NCBI GenBank assembly: GCA_034434835.1
Contig: DAOTXX010000088.1
Location: 31,752 to 95,751 of the forward strand
DNA from: JBGLNJ01 sp034434835
GTDB lineage: Bacteria; Chloroflexota; Anaerolineae; Fen-1058
DNA length: 64,000 nt
Direction of reading: 5' to 3'
Each line of letters opens with the position of its first letter. The stretch's first letter is position 1. Shown here one piece after another: positions 26,306-35,112 of the stretch. Below the pieces are notes generated by a model. That model searched no databases. It saw only the letters and a program-made list of their open reading frames with translations, and had not been told where the DNA came from. The position numbers were made by a program, and so were the translations under genes.

Positions 26306-26433
26306 CTAGGAGACCACTGAAAAAGTCATCTTTCTACCGCAGAGGCCGCTGAAGACGCTGAGTTTTATTAGGTTTTTTCTGCGCTCTCTGCGTGCTCGGC
26401 GGTGAAAGAAGGGGTTTTTCAGCACTCTCCTAG
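26306..26433. mobile_element. CTAG-ended MITE-like element A
   Basis: 128 bp with imperfect terminal inverted repeats, CTAGGAGACCACTGAAAAAG at the left and TTTTTCAGCACTCTCCTAG at the right. Interior text (CCGCAGAGGCCGCTGAAGA and GCGTGCTCGGCGGTG) is itself repetitive. It has no coding capacity. It shares CTAG ends with the elements at 43653 and 44003. Confidence 0.6.
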
Positions 26434-26972
26434 CGGCTGCCCGCCGCTGAGCAGGGACAAAACCTCTGCTCCCTACCCCAGCCTGACGATGGACCAGATA
26501 CATCATGCAGGCCTCCCTCATTTCATGAACGCTTGCCACCATTGGCGACTTGGAAGGTCGGGCACCTGCCCGCCGCCAGGCAGGTGGGAGCCCGACCTGC
26601 TAATTTTCAGATAGGCTCTTACAAATGATCTCGTGATCAGGAATCTTGCCTTTTATGTGGAGTCTTGCCAGGGGAACGCCCAAGCTACAAAGGGCCAATC
26701 AATGTTGACGCTCCGTCAAGCGAGAATTACAGCTATATACTGGTCGGAAATGATTTCAGTGCAATCGGAGTCAAGGCTTTAGCCGGAATTAGCCGCAAGA
26801 ACCGGCTGAAGCCTCGATTCCAATGCACCCGTTTGATTTCTGCTCAGTATATTATACTCCAATTCATGACAAGTCAACTATTAACCATCACCCCCGCCGC
26901 GTGACAAACTGCATCTGGAACAGGCCAGCCCCGGCATTTGACATATCGCACAATAATTGTATACTGCTTTTG
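26434..26972. repeat. gene-free repeat island: hairpins and a palindromic repeat copy
   Basis: No gene is seen in 26165-27146. Besides element A this part holds a perfect-armed hairpin AGGTCGGGCACCTGCC/GGCAGGTGGGAGCCCGACCT (26555-26598) and a 120-bp palindrome at about 26734-26853 (ATACTGGTCGGAAAT ... GATTTCTGCTCAGTAT). The inner arms GGAGTCAAGGCTTTAGCCGG and CCGGCTGAAGCCTCGATTCC match a second copy at 50491-50606. Confidence 0.65.
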
Positions 26973-27115
26973 TAACTGTTCAGCTCGCTCCATCCCTATA
27001 CTGTCATTGCAAGAAGCCCGCCGGAGGCGAGGGCGCAAAGCCATCTTCTCGCAGGCAAGGGATTGCTTCGTCGGCCCGCTTCGTGGGCCTCCTCGCAATG
27101 ACGGCTGAATAGTTA
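26973..27115. repeat. 143-bp composite palindrome with GTCATTGC/GCAATGAC core
   Basis: Outer arms TAACTGTTCAGC and GCTGAATAGTTA (11 of 12 paired) enclose GTCATTGC (27003) and GCAATGAC (27095-27102) with GCCCGCC-type inner text. The core resembles the dispersed GTCATTGCGAGG-type repeats of many bacteria; a GTCATTCTGAGG relative is inside the element at 43653. Confidence 0.65.
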
Positions 27116-27146
27116 CCTCTGGAACATTTGGATATCGGAGGTTGGA

Positions 27147-27794
27147 GTGAGCGCGCCATTGATGCTCCTGCTAGAAGGCCTGTTATTCGCGGCGGTGGTG
27201 GGCGTACTATCGCTGTTCCGGCGCGAAGGGCTGTCCGTCCAGTTTGCCGTCGAAGTGACCGCCATCACGCTGATCGCCAGCGCCCTGACGGCCTTTACCG
27301 CCTATACCGTCAACCCCCTTGTCCTGCTGATTGTCGTCTACCTGGTGACGATGCGCGTGCGACTGCTGGTTGACCTGGGCACCCTGCTGGCCCAGCGAAG
27401 CCAGTTCGCGTGGGCCGACCGCATCTATGCATTGGCGCTGCGTCTGTGGCCCGATCACTGCGGCCGGTTGATCGTGCAGGTCAATCAGGGCGTGGCGCTC
27501 TTGCAGCGCAACCTGCTGGACGAGGCGATCGCCGTCTTCAAGTCTGTCTTGGAACAGGCCCACCTGGGCTACCTGGGCGTCAAGTATGAATCGGCGGCCC
27601 ATTACAACCTGGGGGTGGCATATCGCCGCAAGAAAATGGACGCACAGGCTACGGCCGAGTTCAATGCCGTGCTCAATACCTGGCCCGCGTCCGTGTACGC
27701 GCGCCGGGCGGCCATGGCCCTGGAACAGGGCCGTCGCAAAGATAAACCCCAAGGGAGCGATCAAGATACGCCCCCAGAAGGGCAAGGGACATAA
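27147..27794 (+). CDS. membrane-anchored TPR-type protein
   Basis: GTG start at 27147 with GGAGG 5 nt upstream. Two N-terminal hydrophobic helices (about 5-25 and 40-65) are followed by tetratricopeptide-like helices (NQGVALLQRNLLDEAIAVFK, then HYNLGVAYRRKKMDAQATAE). The C-terminus is charged and disordered. It likely scaffolds a complex on the membrane face. The next gene begins 40 bp later on the same strand. Confidence 0.68.
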   Translation: MSAPLMLLLEGLLFAAVVGVLSLFRREGLSVQFAVEVTAITLIASALTAFTAYTVNPLVLLIVVYLVTMRVRLLVDLGTLLAQRSQFAWADRIYALALRLWPDHCGRLIVQVNQGVALLQRNLLDEAIAVFKSVLEQAHLGYLGVKYESAAHYNLGVAYRRKKMDAQATAEFNAVLNTWPASVYARRAAMALEQGRRKDKPQGSDQDTPPEGQGT

Positions 27795-27833
27795 CGGGGA
27801 AATGCGCTTCACGTCCGAAGGAGACCCCGGCAC

Positions 27834-28469
27834 ATGACACCCGAGTTTATCGTCCTCGTCCTCCTGGTGCTGGGCTGGTTCGCAGGCGGCACAATCTGGA
27901 ACATCCGCAAGGGCAACGCAGTGATGCGTTGGATGCAAGGCGGTCTGCCACTCTTGGGTGAACGCACTACCATGCGCTGGCTCGGTTCAACCGCCGTTGA
28001 GCTGGTCATCGCCAAGGCCAAGCCACCGTTCCAACAAGTGACTTGCATCATCTTCCTGGAACCGCGTGATGTGCCCCCGTTGTGGGGGCTGACCCGCCTG
28101 CAAGGCCGGCGCGACACACTGATCATCCGCGCCCAGCTCCGCGCCTCCCCGCACGCCGACCTGGAGGCAGTGGACCGCGCAAGCTGGTCGGGGCGAGAAC
28201 TGCTCAAACGCATCGCGTCTGAACGATGGACGGTGACCGAACCACCGGCCCAGGGCGACCTGGCGATTTACCACAAGACCGACGCTGCGCTCAGTCGTGC
28301 CCGTGCGCTGCTCGACCTGGCACGCCAATCTGGCCTGAGCGTGCAGCGGCTATCGGTCCGCCATACCGGGCCGCATTTCCAGCTTCACCTCGCCATTCCA
28401 TCCCTCTCTACTTCCGCAAATGACTTTTTCCAGGCCGTTCGTTCACTGGGCGAACGCGCCGTGGGTTGA
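27834..28469 (+). CDS. membrane-anchored hypothetical protein, 211 aa
   Basis: Not recognised. An N-terminal transmembrane helix (FIVLVLLVLGWFAGGTIW) is followed by a cytosolic alpha/beta domain with no motif I can assign (LRASPHADLEAVDRASWSGR, LSVQRLSVRHTGPHFQLHLA). Operon partner of the TPR protein. A perfect hairpin with arms TCGAGACCTGCC/GGCAGGTCTCGA follows the stop. Confidence 0.55.
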   Translation: MTPEFIVLVLLVLGWFAGGTIWNIRKGNAVMRWMQGGLPLLGERTTMRWLGSTAVELVIAKAKPPFQQVTCIIFLEPRDVPPLWGLTRLQGRRDTLIIRAQLRASPHADLEAVDRASWSGRELLKRIASERWTVTEPPAQGDLAIYHKTDAALSRARALLDLARQSGLSVQRLSVRHTGPHFQLHLAIPSLSTSANDFFQAVRSLGERAVG

Positions 28470-28474
28470 GAATG

Positions 28475-28513
28475 TCGAGACCTGCCAGGCCCAAAAGACC
28501 CGGCAGGTCTCGA
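28475..28513. terminator. bidirectional terminator-like hairpin
   Basis: TCGAGACCTGCC (28475-28486) pairs perfectly with GGCAGGTCTCGA (28502-28513). It lies between convergent genes, the membrane protein and ilvD. No U-tract. Confidence 0.55.
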
Positions 28514-28540
28514 ACTATGCAGACGCAGCCTCCCCCAACA

Positions 28541-30241
28541 TCACCCTTGCAGCACTGCTCCCTGACTGCCGGACATCACCATCGCGGCATACCGTTTGAG
28601 CCAGCCGGTGAGAGGTCGGGTGACGGGCTGCCATTCGGCGCGGCGATGAGCCAGCTCTGCTTCACTCAGTTCTACGTTCAACTGCCGCGCCGGAATATCA
28701 ATCGAGACCACGTCGCCATTCCGAACCAGCCCGATCGGCCCGCCGGCGGCCGCTTCTGGCGAGACATGGCCGATGGATGCACCCCGCGTCGCCCCACTAA
28801 AGCGTCCATCGGTGATAAGCGCAACGGAACTGCCCAGCCCCATGCCAACGAGGTTGGAGGTGGGCGCGAGCATCTCTTGCATCCCCGGCCCGCCCTTGGG
28901 CCCCTCGTAGCGGATGATGACCACATCGCCAGGCTTGACCGCGCCGCCCAGGATGCCCGTGTTAGCTTCGTCGTGTGAGTCGAACACGACGGCTGGCCCG
29001 CGGTGCCGCAGCATTTCCGGCAGGACGCCAGCCGTCTTGACGACCGCGCCCTCAGGCGCCAGATTGCCAAAAAGAATCGCCAGCCCACCCTGCTCACTGT
29101 AGGGATTGGCGAGCGAGCGGATGCACGCCGGGTCTCGGCTCTCGGCGCCCTGGACATTTTCGTACAGGGTCTGACCGGTCACGGTTCGCGCGTCGGGATG
29201 CAAGATGCCCGGCCGTTTGAACAGCTCCCACAAGATAGCCGAAACGCCCCCGGCGCGATCCACATCCTCGATGTGATAGTTGGACGAGGGCGACACTTTG
29301 CAAATGTTGGGGACTCGCGCAGCCACCTGGTTCAGGCGAGCGATCGGATAGTCCACGCCCGCTTCGTGAGCCAGCGCCAGCGTGTGCAGAACGGTGTTGG
29401 TCGAGCCGCCCATCGCCATGTCGAGCGCAAAGGCATTGTCAATCGCTTCGGCTGTGACAATATCGCGCGGTCGCAGATTCAGGTCCAGCAACGTCATGAT
29501 CTGCCGGGCCGCCCGGCGAACCAGCTCCTCACGGCGCGGGTCAATCGCCAGGATCGTGCCATTGCCTGGCAAGGCCATGCCCAACGCCTCGCACAAACAG
29601 TTCATCGAGTTGGCGGTGAACAGGCCCGCGCAAGAGCCGCACGTGGGACACGCCACCGTTTCCAGCTCGAGCAGCTCGGCGTCCGTCAGTTTGCCTGCCT
29701 GACGCGCGCCCACGGCTTCAAAGACACTCGACAAATCCACGCTCCGCCCCGAGGCCGTGACGCCGGCTTTCATTGGCCCGCCGCTGACCATGATCGTGGG
29801 AATGTTCAGCCGCAGCGCGGCCATCAGCATCCCCGGCACGATCTTGTCGCAGTTGGTCAGGCAGAGCATGGCGTCGAACCAGTGAGCCGCGATCATGGTT
29901 TCCACGCTGTCGGCGATCAATTCGCGGCTGGCGAGGCTGTACTTCATGCCCTGATGGCCCATGGCGATGCCGTCGTCCACGCCGATGGTATGGAACATGA
30001 ACGGCACGCCGCCCGCTTCACGCACCGCCTGGCACGCGGCCTCACCCAGCTTGTCCAGGTGAGCGTGGCCGGGGATAATGTCCGTGTACGAGTTGACGAT
30101 GGCGATAAAGGGTTTGTCGAAATCCTCTTCGCTCTGAATGACGCCAGTCGCCCGCAAGAGCGAACGATGCGGCGCGCGCTCCCAACCTTTTTTGATCATG
30201 TCCGAGCGCAGCGGACGCTTGCTCGAATGGCCCTCGTTCAT
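28541..30241 (-). CDS. ilvD: dihydroxy-acid dehydratase IlvD
   Basis: Dehydrates 2,3-dihydroxyacids to 2-oxoacids in valine/isoleucine biosynthesis with an iron-sulfur cluster. Cluster cysteines are visible in LCLTNCDKIVPGML and CPTCGSCAGLFTANSMNCL; other family segments are VDDGIAMGHQGMKYS, AMGGSTNT and TDGRFSGATRGASIGHVSPEA. The 566 residues fit the amino-acid enzyme. IlvD/Edd paralogs dehydrate sugar acids, and the upstream racemase and enolase-superfamily genes make that alternative worth keeping open. GGAGGTGAT precedes the start. Confidence 0.93.
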   Translation of the reverse strand: MNEGHSSKRPLRSDMIKKGWERAPHRSLLRATGVIQSEEDFDKPFIAIVNSYTDIIPGHAHLDKLGEAACQAVREAGGVPFMFHTIGVDDGIAMGHQGMKYSLASRELIADSVETMIAAHWFDAMLCLTNCDKIVPGMLMAALRLNIPTIMVSGGPMKAGVTASGRSVDLSSVFEAVGARQAGKLTDAELLELETVACPTCGSCAGLFTANSMNCLCEALGMALPGNGTILAIDPRREELVRRAARQIMTLLDLNLRPRDIVTAEAIDNAFALDMAMGGSTNTVLHTLALAHEAGVDYPIARLNQVAARVPNICKVSPSSNYHIEDVDRAGGVSAILWELFKRPGILHPDARTVTGQTLYENVQGAESRDPACIRSLANPYSEQGGLAILFGNLAPEGAVVKTAGVLPEMLRHRGPAVVFDSHDEANTGILGGAVKPGDVVIIRYEGPKGGPGMQEMLAPTSNLVGMGLGSSVALITDGRFSGATRGASIGHVSPEAAAGGPIGLVRNGDVVSIDIPARQLNVELSEAELAHRRAEWQPVTRPLTGWLKRYAAMVMSGSQGAVLQG

Positions 30242-30296
30242 ATCACCTCCAGATGACCAGAAACTGTATCAAGAATTTTCAAACAAATCAGAACCC

Positions 30297-30360
30297 TTCT
30301 CCAACTCCCCACGCTTTGCAGGGGGAGAGCACGCTGGGGGATGGCCGGGATGGGGTAACT
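30297..30360. repeat. C/G-rich dispersed palindrome
   Basis: Same family as 13326 and 18301: CTCCAACTCCCCACGC, TTTGCAGGGGGAGAG and a G-rich right half. It fills the ilvD-larA gap. Confidence 0.6.
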
Positions 30361-30362
30361 GG

Positions 30363-31646
30363 TTAGCAGCTCTGCACGATCGGCAGCGTGTCCGGCGCGT
30401 GAGTGAGCACGGCGACCGTCGCCTGAGAGCCGTGCTGGCGCAGGGCCGCCTCGAGCGCCTCGTCCACGCTGGCAAAGGGCGTAAAGCCCAAGGCGCGCGC
30501 GTCGGCTTCCGAGATGCCGCCGCTGACCAGGCTAATGCTCGCTCGTTCCCGCACTTGAGCCCAAGCCAGCGCTAACGCTCCCGCAGCGACATCGCGCAGC
30601 GTGCCGTCCAGGATCTGCGATTTGATCCGGCGCGCGTCGAGCGCGGTATAGTTCAGCATCTCGCGGTGAGTCACGGTGACGCCTTCGGGGCAGGGAGTGA
30701 CGACGATGATCGTGCCGCCTTCACGCACAGCCATGTCCGCCGGGTAAAGCGATTTGTGCGCCTGCCAGAATTCAATGTCGCACGGATGCGAGCCAGCAAT
30801 GACAATATCGGCCTGGCCGGCCAAGTCCACGCCGTACACCTGCCGAGAGAACGCAGCCGCCTGGCGAAAGGCCTGCCGCGGGTCGCCGTAAAAAGCGCGG
30901 ATCAACCTTCCGGCTGTGTCGAGGACGACGTTCAGCACCGCCTTGAGGCCTGCGCGCTCGGCAATGGTTTCCATCTCGTCGCGCACGGGATTGTTGACCA
31001 GGCCCAGGTACGAGCGGCGCGTGCGCGTGCTGAGGAAATGAGTCGCGCCGGTCGTCGTCGCGCCCGAAATGCCCGGCTGAATGATCTTGGCGCCGGCCGA
31101 GTAGCCGGGGATGTGGTGCGGCACAACGCTCCCCACACCAATGACAAAATCCGCTTCGACCGCCTGGCGAGCGATTTGGATGGGCGTGCCGTTCGGCGTG
31201 GTGCCCAGGTCCATCAACTGAGCCGGGTCTTGCCAGGGGCTGTTGATCACTGGCACGCGGCGAGTCACCGTCGGGCCAAAGTGAGCCTGTATCTCGTCTG
31301 GGGTCATGGGGCGATGCGTGCCCAGCGCGATGAGGACGCTCACCTGGTCATCCCTGAGGCCGCCTGCGTTCAGTTCGTCGAGCAAGATGGGAATGAGAAG
31401 CCTGACTGGCGTCTGGCGCGTCAGGTCGTCGGCTACGATGACGACGCGCTGAGCCGACTGAACGGCGGCGGACAGGGGCGGCGCGCCAATGGGAGACTGC
31501 AAAGCCCGCCGCGCCTCGGCGGCGGGGTCCGCACAGGGCGTGACCATTCGAGGAGACAGGACGGCCAGCAAGTTGCGGACGGGGATGTCGAACGTCAGTG
31601 ATTGCGAGCCATAGGGCAACGTCACCCGTGTATGTTCTGTGTTCAT
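30363..31646 (-). CDS. LarA-family nickel-pincer-type racemase (DUF2088)
   Basis: LarA-like 2-hydroxyacid racemase/epimerase. The four LarA catalytic or cofactor residues are all present with exactly the Lactiplantibacillus spacing, offset by 3: His111 (IALGTHRP), His177, Lys187 (HHIPGYSAGAK) and His203. Also DDLTRQTP for substrate binding. The 427 residues are typical. ATG at 31646, 22 nt after the preceding stop. The larB/larC/larE cofactor genes are not here, so its nickel-pincer cofactor must be made elsewhere. Family members act on lactate and other hydroxyacids, so the substrate is open. Confidence 0.88.
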   Translation of the reverse strand: MNTEHTRVTLPYGSQSLTFDIPVRNLLAVLSPRMVTPCADPAAEARRALQSPIGAPPLSAAVQSAQRVVIVADDLTRQTPVRLLIPILLDELNAGGLRDDQVSVLIALGTHRPMTPDEIQAHFGPTVTRRVPVINSPWQDPAQLMDLGTTPNGTPIQIARQAVEADFVIGVGSVVPHHIPGYSAGAKIIQPGISGATTTGATHFLSTRTRRSYLGLVNNPVRDEMETIAERAGLKAVLNVVLDTAGRLIRAFYGDPRQAFRQAAAFSRQVYGVDLAGQADIVIAGSHPCDIEFWQAHKSLYPADMAVREGGTIIVVTPCPEGVTVTHREMLNYTALDARRIKSQILDGTLRDVAAGALALAWAQVRERASISLVSGGISEADARALGFTPFASVDEALEAALRQHGSQATVAVLTHAPDTLPIVQSC

Positions 31647-31668
31647 GCCTTTGCTCTGCCCCAACCGC

Positions 31669-32796
31669 TCAGGGCGGCACGGCGTACCGCTCGATCATCT
31701 CGCGGTTGAGTCGCACGCCCAGCCCCTTGCCTTCGGGCACGAACGCCAGGCCGTTTTCGATCCCCAGTCGCTCAGCCAACACCTCTTGGCGCAAGGGGGT
31801 GGGCGAAACGTCGCGCAGCATATAGCCACCGCCGGGCGTCGAGGCGAGCAGGTGCAGCGCGGCGGCAAAGCCCACGTCGCTGCCATAGTGGTGCGGCGAG
31901 TAGGGCACGCCCCACGCCTGCGCGAGTGCGCACAGCTTTTTGCACTCGGTCAGCCCGCCGCACCGGGTCGGATCGGGCATCAAAAAGCGAATGGCGCGAG
32001 CGGTGAGCAAGGCCTTGACATCATCCCGATCGAAAGCGTTCTCTCCGGCGGCGATAGGCGTATCGGTCTGCGCGGCCAGCTCGGCCAGCCCCTGCACATC
32101 ATCGCAGCGCAGCGGCTCTTCGATCCAATAGAGTTGGTAAGGCTCAAGCGCCTTGACCATGCGCCGCGCGGTGGGATGATCCCAAGCCATGTTGGCATCC
32201 ACCAGCAGATCCACGCCTGGCCCCAGCGCCCGGCGCACGTCCTGCACCATCTGCACATCTTGCTCCGGGTCAAAGCCGATGCGGAGCTTGATCGCGCGAT
32301 AACCTTTCGCTACCCACTCTTGCGCAGCGGCGATGGGAGCTTGCGCGCTAAAGCCAACGGCGTACAGCGGAATTTGATCGATGAGCTTGCCACCCAGCAG
32401 GGCATAGATCGGCACGCCATACGCCTGGCCCGCAATATCCCACAGCGCAATATCTATCCCGCCGATGGCGGATAAGATCGCGCCTTTGCCCCACAGCAAC
32501 CCCAGGCGAACGAGCGACCGGTACAGCTTGTCCCACACGGCCTCGATCCGCAGCGGGTCCTCACCGAGAAGCAAAGGGCGCAGACCATCCTCAACCGTCG
32601 CGCGCCGTTCGCAGAGCGACCAGTGTGGGAAATTGACCGAGGTCTCGCCCAATCCGGTGAGGCCGGCGTCGGTCTCGATCTCGATCAGTCCAAACTGGCG
32701 ATGCGTCATTGGCCCCCAGGCCAGCCGCAGCGGCTCGGCCAACGGATAACGCAGCGCGCGGAAGCGAACGTCAGTGATTTTCATGATGCGGCTCAC
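31669..32796 (-). CDS. enolase-superfamily enzyme (mandelate racemase/muconate lactonizing group)
   Basis: Abstracts the alpha-proton of a carboxylate; racemase or acid-sugar dehydratase. Residues (GTG start numbering): Lys170-x-Arg172 (AIKLRIG), metal ligands Asp200 (DANMAW), Glu226 (WIEEPL) and Glu252 (GENAF), and His302 of SPHHYG as general acid/base. GTG at 32796 has GGGAGG 4 nt upstream, but that motif is inside the hairpin at 32801-32830; an in-frame ATG at 32784 is the alternative. The KxR variant of the KxK motif leaves the substrate undefined. Confidence 0.86.
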   Translation of the reverse strand: MSRIMKITDVRFRALRYPLAEPLRLAWGPMTHRQFGLIEIETDAGLTGLGETSVNFPHWSLCERRATVEDGLRPLLLGEDPLRIEAVWDKLYRSLVRLGLLWGKGAILSAIGGIDIALWDIAGQAYGVPIYALLGGKLIDQIPLYAVGFSAQAPIAAAQEWVAKGYRAIKLRIGFDPEQDVQMVQDVRRALGPGVDLLVDANMAWDHPTARRMVKALEPYQLYWIEEPLRCDDVQGLAELAAQTDTPIAAGENAFDRDDVKALLTARAIRFLMPDPTRCGGLTECKKLCALAQAWGVPYSPHHYGSDVGFAAALHLLASTPGGGYMLRDVSPTPLRQEVLAERLGIENGLAFVPEGKGLGVRLNREMIERYAVPP

Positions 32797-32800
32797 TCGA

Positions 32801-32830
32801 CCTCCCGCAGGTCCGCCAACCTGCGGGAGG
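32801..32830 (-). repeat. perfect palindrome between cupin and enolase-superfamily genes, overlapping the RBS
   Basis: CCTCCCGCAGGT and ACCTGCGGGAGG are 12-nt perfect arms with a 6-nt loop. The left arm read on the minus strand is the GGGAGG before the GTG at 32796, so folding would hide the ribosome site. Copies of the same arm occur at 39854-39884 and 49847-49875. Confidence 0.7.
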
Positions 32831-32841
32831 TTTCTGTGGCG

Positions 32842-33249
32842 TTACTCCAGGATTTCGTAGGGGCTAGATGTGGGCCATTGGGGCACCAGGCCGACGAACA
32901 TGATCCCACCAACGACGCACAAGCGAATCGTCTCCGCGCCTGTGTTGTAGACGCTATGGACAGTGTTCTCGCGATTATAGATCGCGTCCCCGGCCTCAAA
33001 GTCATAACGCTCGCCCTCTGACTCGATGTATCCGCGTCCCTGTAAAACATAGTAGACTTCTTCGCAGTTGTGGCGATGCAGCGGCGAATGAGCGCCGGGT
33101 TCCACTTCGACGATACCCATGATCAGGCTCTTGGTGGGAAAACCGGTTTCGGGATAGATCACCTTCCAATCCCGCACGCCGGGGCGGCTCTCCATGGGAG
33201 CGCCGCCGATAAACTCGGCTGGCTTGACAACCACCTTGTGCGCAGCCAT
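32842..33249 (-). CDS. cupin-domain protein
   Basis: A single small beta-barrel, 135 residues. The metal-site motif is near the middle: GAHSPLHRHNCEEVYYVLQGRGY holds two His, a Glu and downstream the second motif His (ENTVHSVYN). Non-enzymatic, isomerase and regulatory cupins share it. In an operon with a transporter, racemase and dehydratases it may bind or isomerise the same acid. Confidence 0.85.
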   Translation of the reverse strand: MAAHKVVVKPAEFIGGAPMESRPGVRDWKVIYPETGFPTKSLIMGIVEVEPGAHSPLHRHNCEEVYYVLQGRGYIESEGERYDFEAGDAIYNRENTVHSVYNTGAETIRLCVVGGIMFVGLVPQWPTSSPYEILE

Positions 33250-33261
33250 AAGGCTCTCCTG

Positions 33262-34770
33262 CTAAAAGATCAACCGGACGCCAAACAGTCGGAACAGCAG
33301 GTAGATGATCCCCAAGACCACATAGATCGCCGTAATGATCGTCGTGATCCAAAACGTGGCGTTAGCCGGCTTGACCCACTTGGGGAATTTTTCGGGCACG
33401 ACCTTGTAATTCAGATAGATCAACACCGGCATGTAGATAGCCATGGAGATAAAGTTGAGCACGCCGCCCGCCAGGAGCAGTGGCGCCGGTTGAGTCAGGA
33501 GCATGGTCGTGCCACTGATGACGGTCAGGATCACCACAAAGATATAGTACCACGTGCGGAAGGACAGCTTTTGCGCCCATGGGAAAAAGTGATGGAAAAA
33601 GTCAGAATGCATCCGCGAAACGCTGTCCACGATGCCCAGCCACGAGTCGCTCAGAAAGGCCGCCGCCACTAACAGGAAGATGATGCGGCCGATCGGCCCC
33701 ATGGCGACTTGAAAGAATTGCGCCTGGACCACAGCCAACTTCCAACCGCTGGGGACCTCGCCCTTGGGCAACAGGATCGCCCAGGCCAGCCAGCACATGA
33801 GCATCACCGTAAAAGCGTTGAGGCCGACGCCGATGGCGTTGTCAATCCGCAGGTACTTGATCCACGCCAGGTAGTTGGTTTTGTTCTCCGGCGTATCCTC
33901 AAAAGCATAGCCGGTGGCCGGGATCGCCTCGACCTTGCCGGTGAACGGGCTGGTGATCCGGCCCGCGTACTTGGACATGCCGTGGCCTTTGTCGCGGACC
34001 CAGTACGAGTACATCACGTTAAAAAAGCCACCCATCCCGGCAAAGGCAATGCCCGTCAGCAAGGTGTCCGCATCTTTGGGATCCCACTTGGCCGGCATCC
34101 CATTGACGAAAATCGCCAGCGGGTTGAGATAGGCGGCGAAAAAGTTGACGGCGGAGGCCAGCACCGTCGGGTTGAGGATCGAAATGATCAGGCCGACAAT
34201 TGTGATCACGACGACTACGGACATGACCTTTTCGACCAGTTCATAGATGACGCGACTAAAGAGCAGGCCGATCAGAAAGACCGCGATGGTCAGATAGGCC
34301 CAGAACAATGTCCCGCCCCGCGCGTCCGCACCAAAGATAAAGGGGAGCGGATTGAACTTGGTCAGGTCATACATGGCCGTTGCACCGCCGCTCACGTAAC
34401 CGCCGAACCACAGGAACGTCACCACCAGCATGAGCCAGAGCAGCAAGGTAAACCACTTGCTCAGTCGCATCATGCCGGTGAAAAATGTCTCCCCGGTGGT
34501 GACGGTATAGCGAACGATCTCCTGGTTGACCCAGTACTGCATCAAGCAAGCCGGCAGCAAAATGCCCAGGAACGCCGCGCCATACTTGGCAGTGAGGTAC
34601 GGCCACCAGATCAACTCGCCACTGCCCTGAGCCAGCGCGGCCCAGATCACGCCGGGGCCCATCGCGGCCCAGATGCCGACAAAGGCCGGAACAGCCAATA
34701 CTTTGAGGGGAGCCAGGCGACCGAGGGAAAGGGTCTTGCCCGGCGCCTCGGTTGCAGATGTCGTTGCCAT
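33262..34770 (-). CDS. Nramp-related transporter
   Basis: About 12 transmembrane helices in 502 residues. The N-terminal part GPGVIWAALAQGSGELIWWP is the Nramp-like TM1; in true metal Nramps this region carries DPGN, which is absent here, so divalent metal transport is uncertain. The ATG at 34770 has AAGGAG upstream. A TATAAT on this strand at 34996-35001 may be its promoter, giving a leader of about 220 nt. As the first gene of the acid-metabolism operon it may carry the substrate or its metal. Confidence 0.75.
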   Translation of the reverse strand: MATTSATEAPGKTLSLGRLAPLKVLAVPAFVGIWAAMGPGVIWAALAQGSGELIWWPYLTAKYGAAFLGILLPACLMQYWVNQEIVRYTVTTGETFFTGMMRLSKWFTLLLWLMLVVTFLWFGGYVSGGATAMYDLTKFNPLPFIFGADARGGTLFWAYLTIAVFLIGLLFSRVIYELVEKVMSVVVVITIVGLIISILNPTVLASAVNFFAAYLNPLAIFVNGMPAKWDPKDADTLLTGIAFAGMGGFFNVMYSYWVRDKGHGMSKYAGRITSPFTGKVEAIPATGYAFEDTPENKTNYLAWIKYLRIDNAIGVGLNAFTVMLMCWLAWAILLPKGEVPSGWKLAVVQAQFFQVAMGPIGRIIFLLVAAAFLSDSWLGIVDSVSRMHSDFFHHFFPWAQKLSFRTWYYIFVVILTVISGTTMLLTQPAPLLLAGGVLNFISMAIYMPVLIYLNYKVVPEKFPKWVKPANATFWITTIITAIYVVLGIIYLLFRLFGVRLIF

Positions 34771-35056
34771 GGTAATTCTCCTTGAGGATGACAAACACGA
34801 ATCGCGGGTCTACATGGTCGTGGGCACGTGAGCGCCACGATACGACTCTGGGCTATACGTCAGGTGGACAAATGACCAAAAGCTGAGCTTGACCTCCTTT
34901 CGTCACGAGCGAAGAAACGATAACGTGGAATTCAGTCGTTTATCGGGGCGGGCATCACCTCCCTCAACACAGGTTGCAGACGCGGGTTGGCGCATATTAT
35001 AGCACTGATCCTCCAAGTTCGGTACGCAACGGTGACGTCCCGTGCCATTGGACAGT

Positions 35057-35085
35057 TTGCTCACCGCGCCAAGCGCCATTATAAT
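35057..35085 (+). promoter_or_regulatory. candidate promoter of trmI
   Basis: TTGCTC (35057-35062) and TATAAT (35080-35085), spacing 17 bp, then AAGGAG and a TTG start. A reverse-strand TATAAT at 34996-35001 points the other way, toward the Nramp-like operon. Confidence 0.5.
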
Positions 35086-35112
35086 GAGCAAAAATCTTGC
35101 AAGGAGCATACT

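Noticed and set aside
30363..31646. Firm call as lactate racemase LarA
   Set aside because: The catalytic residues fit but family members act on several acids, and larB/C/E are missing.
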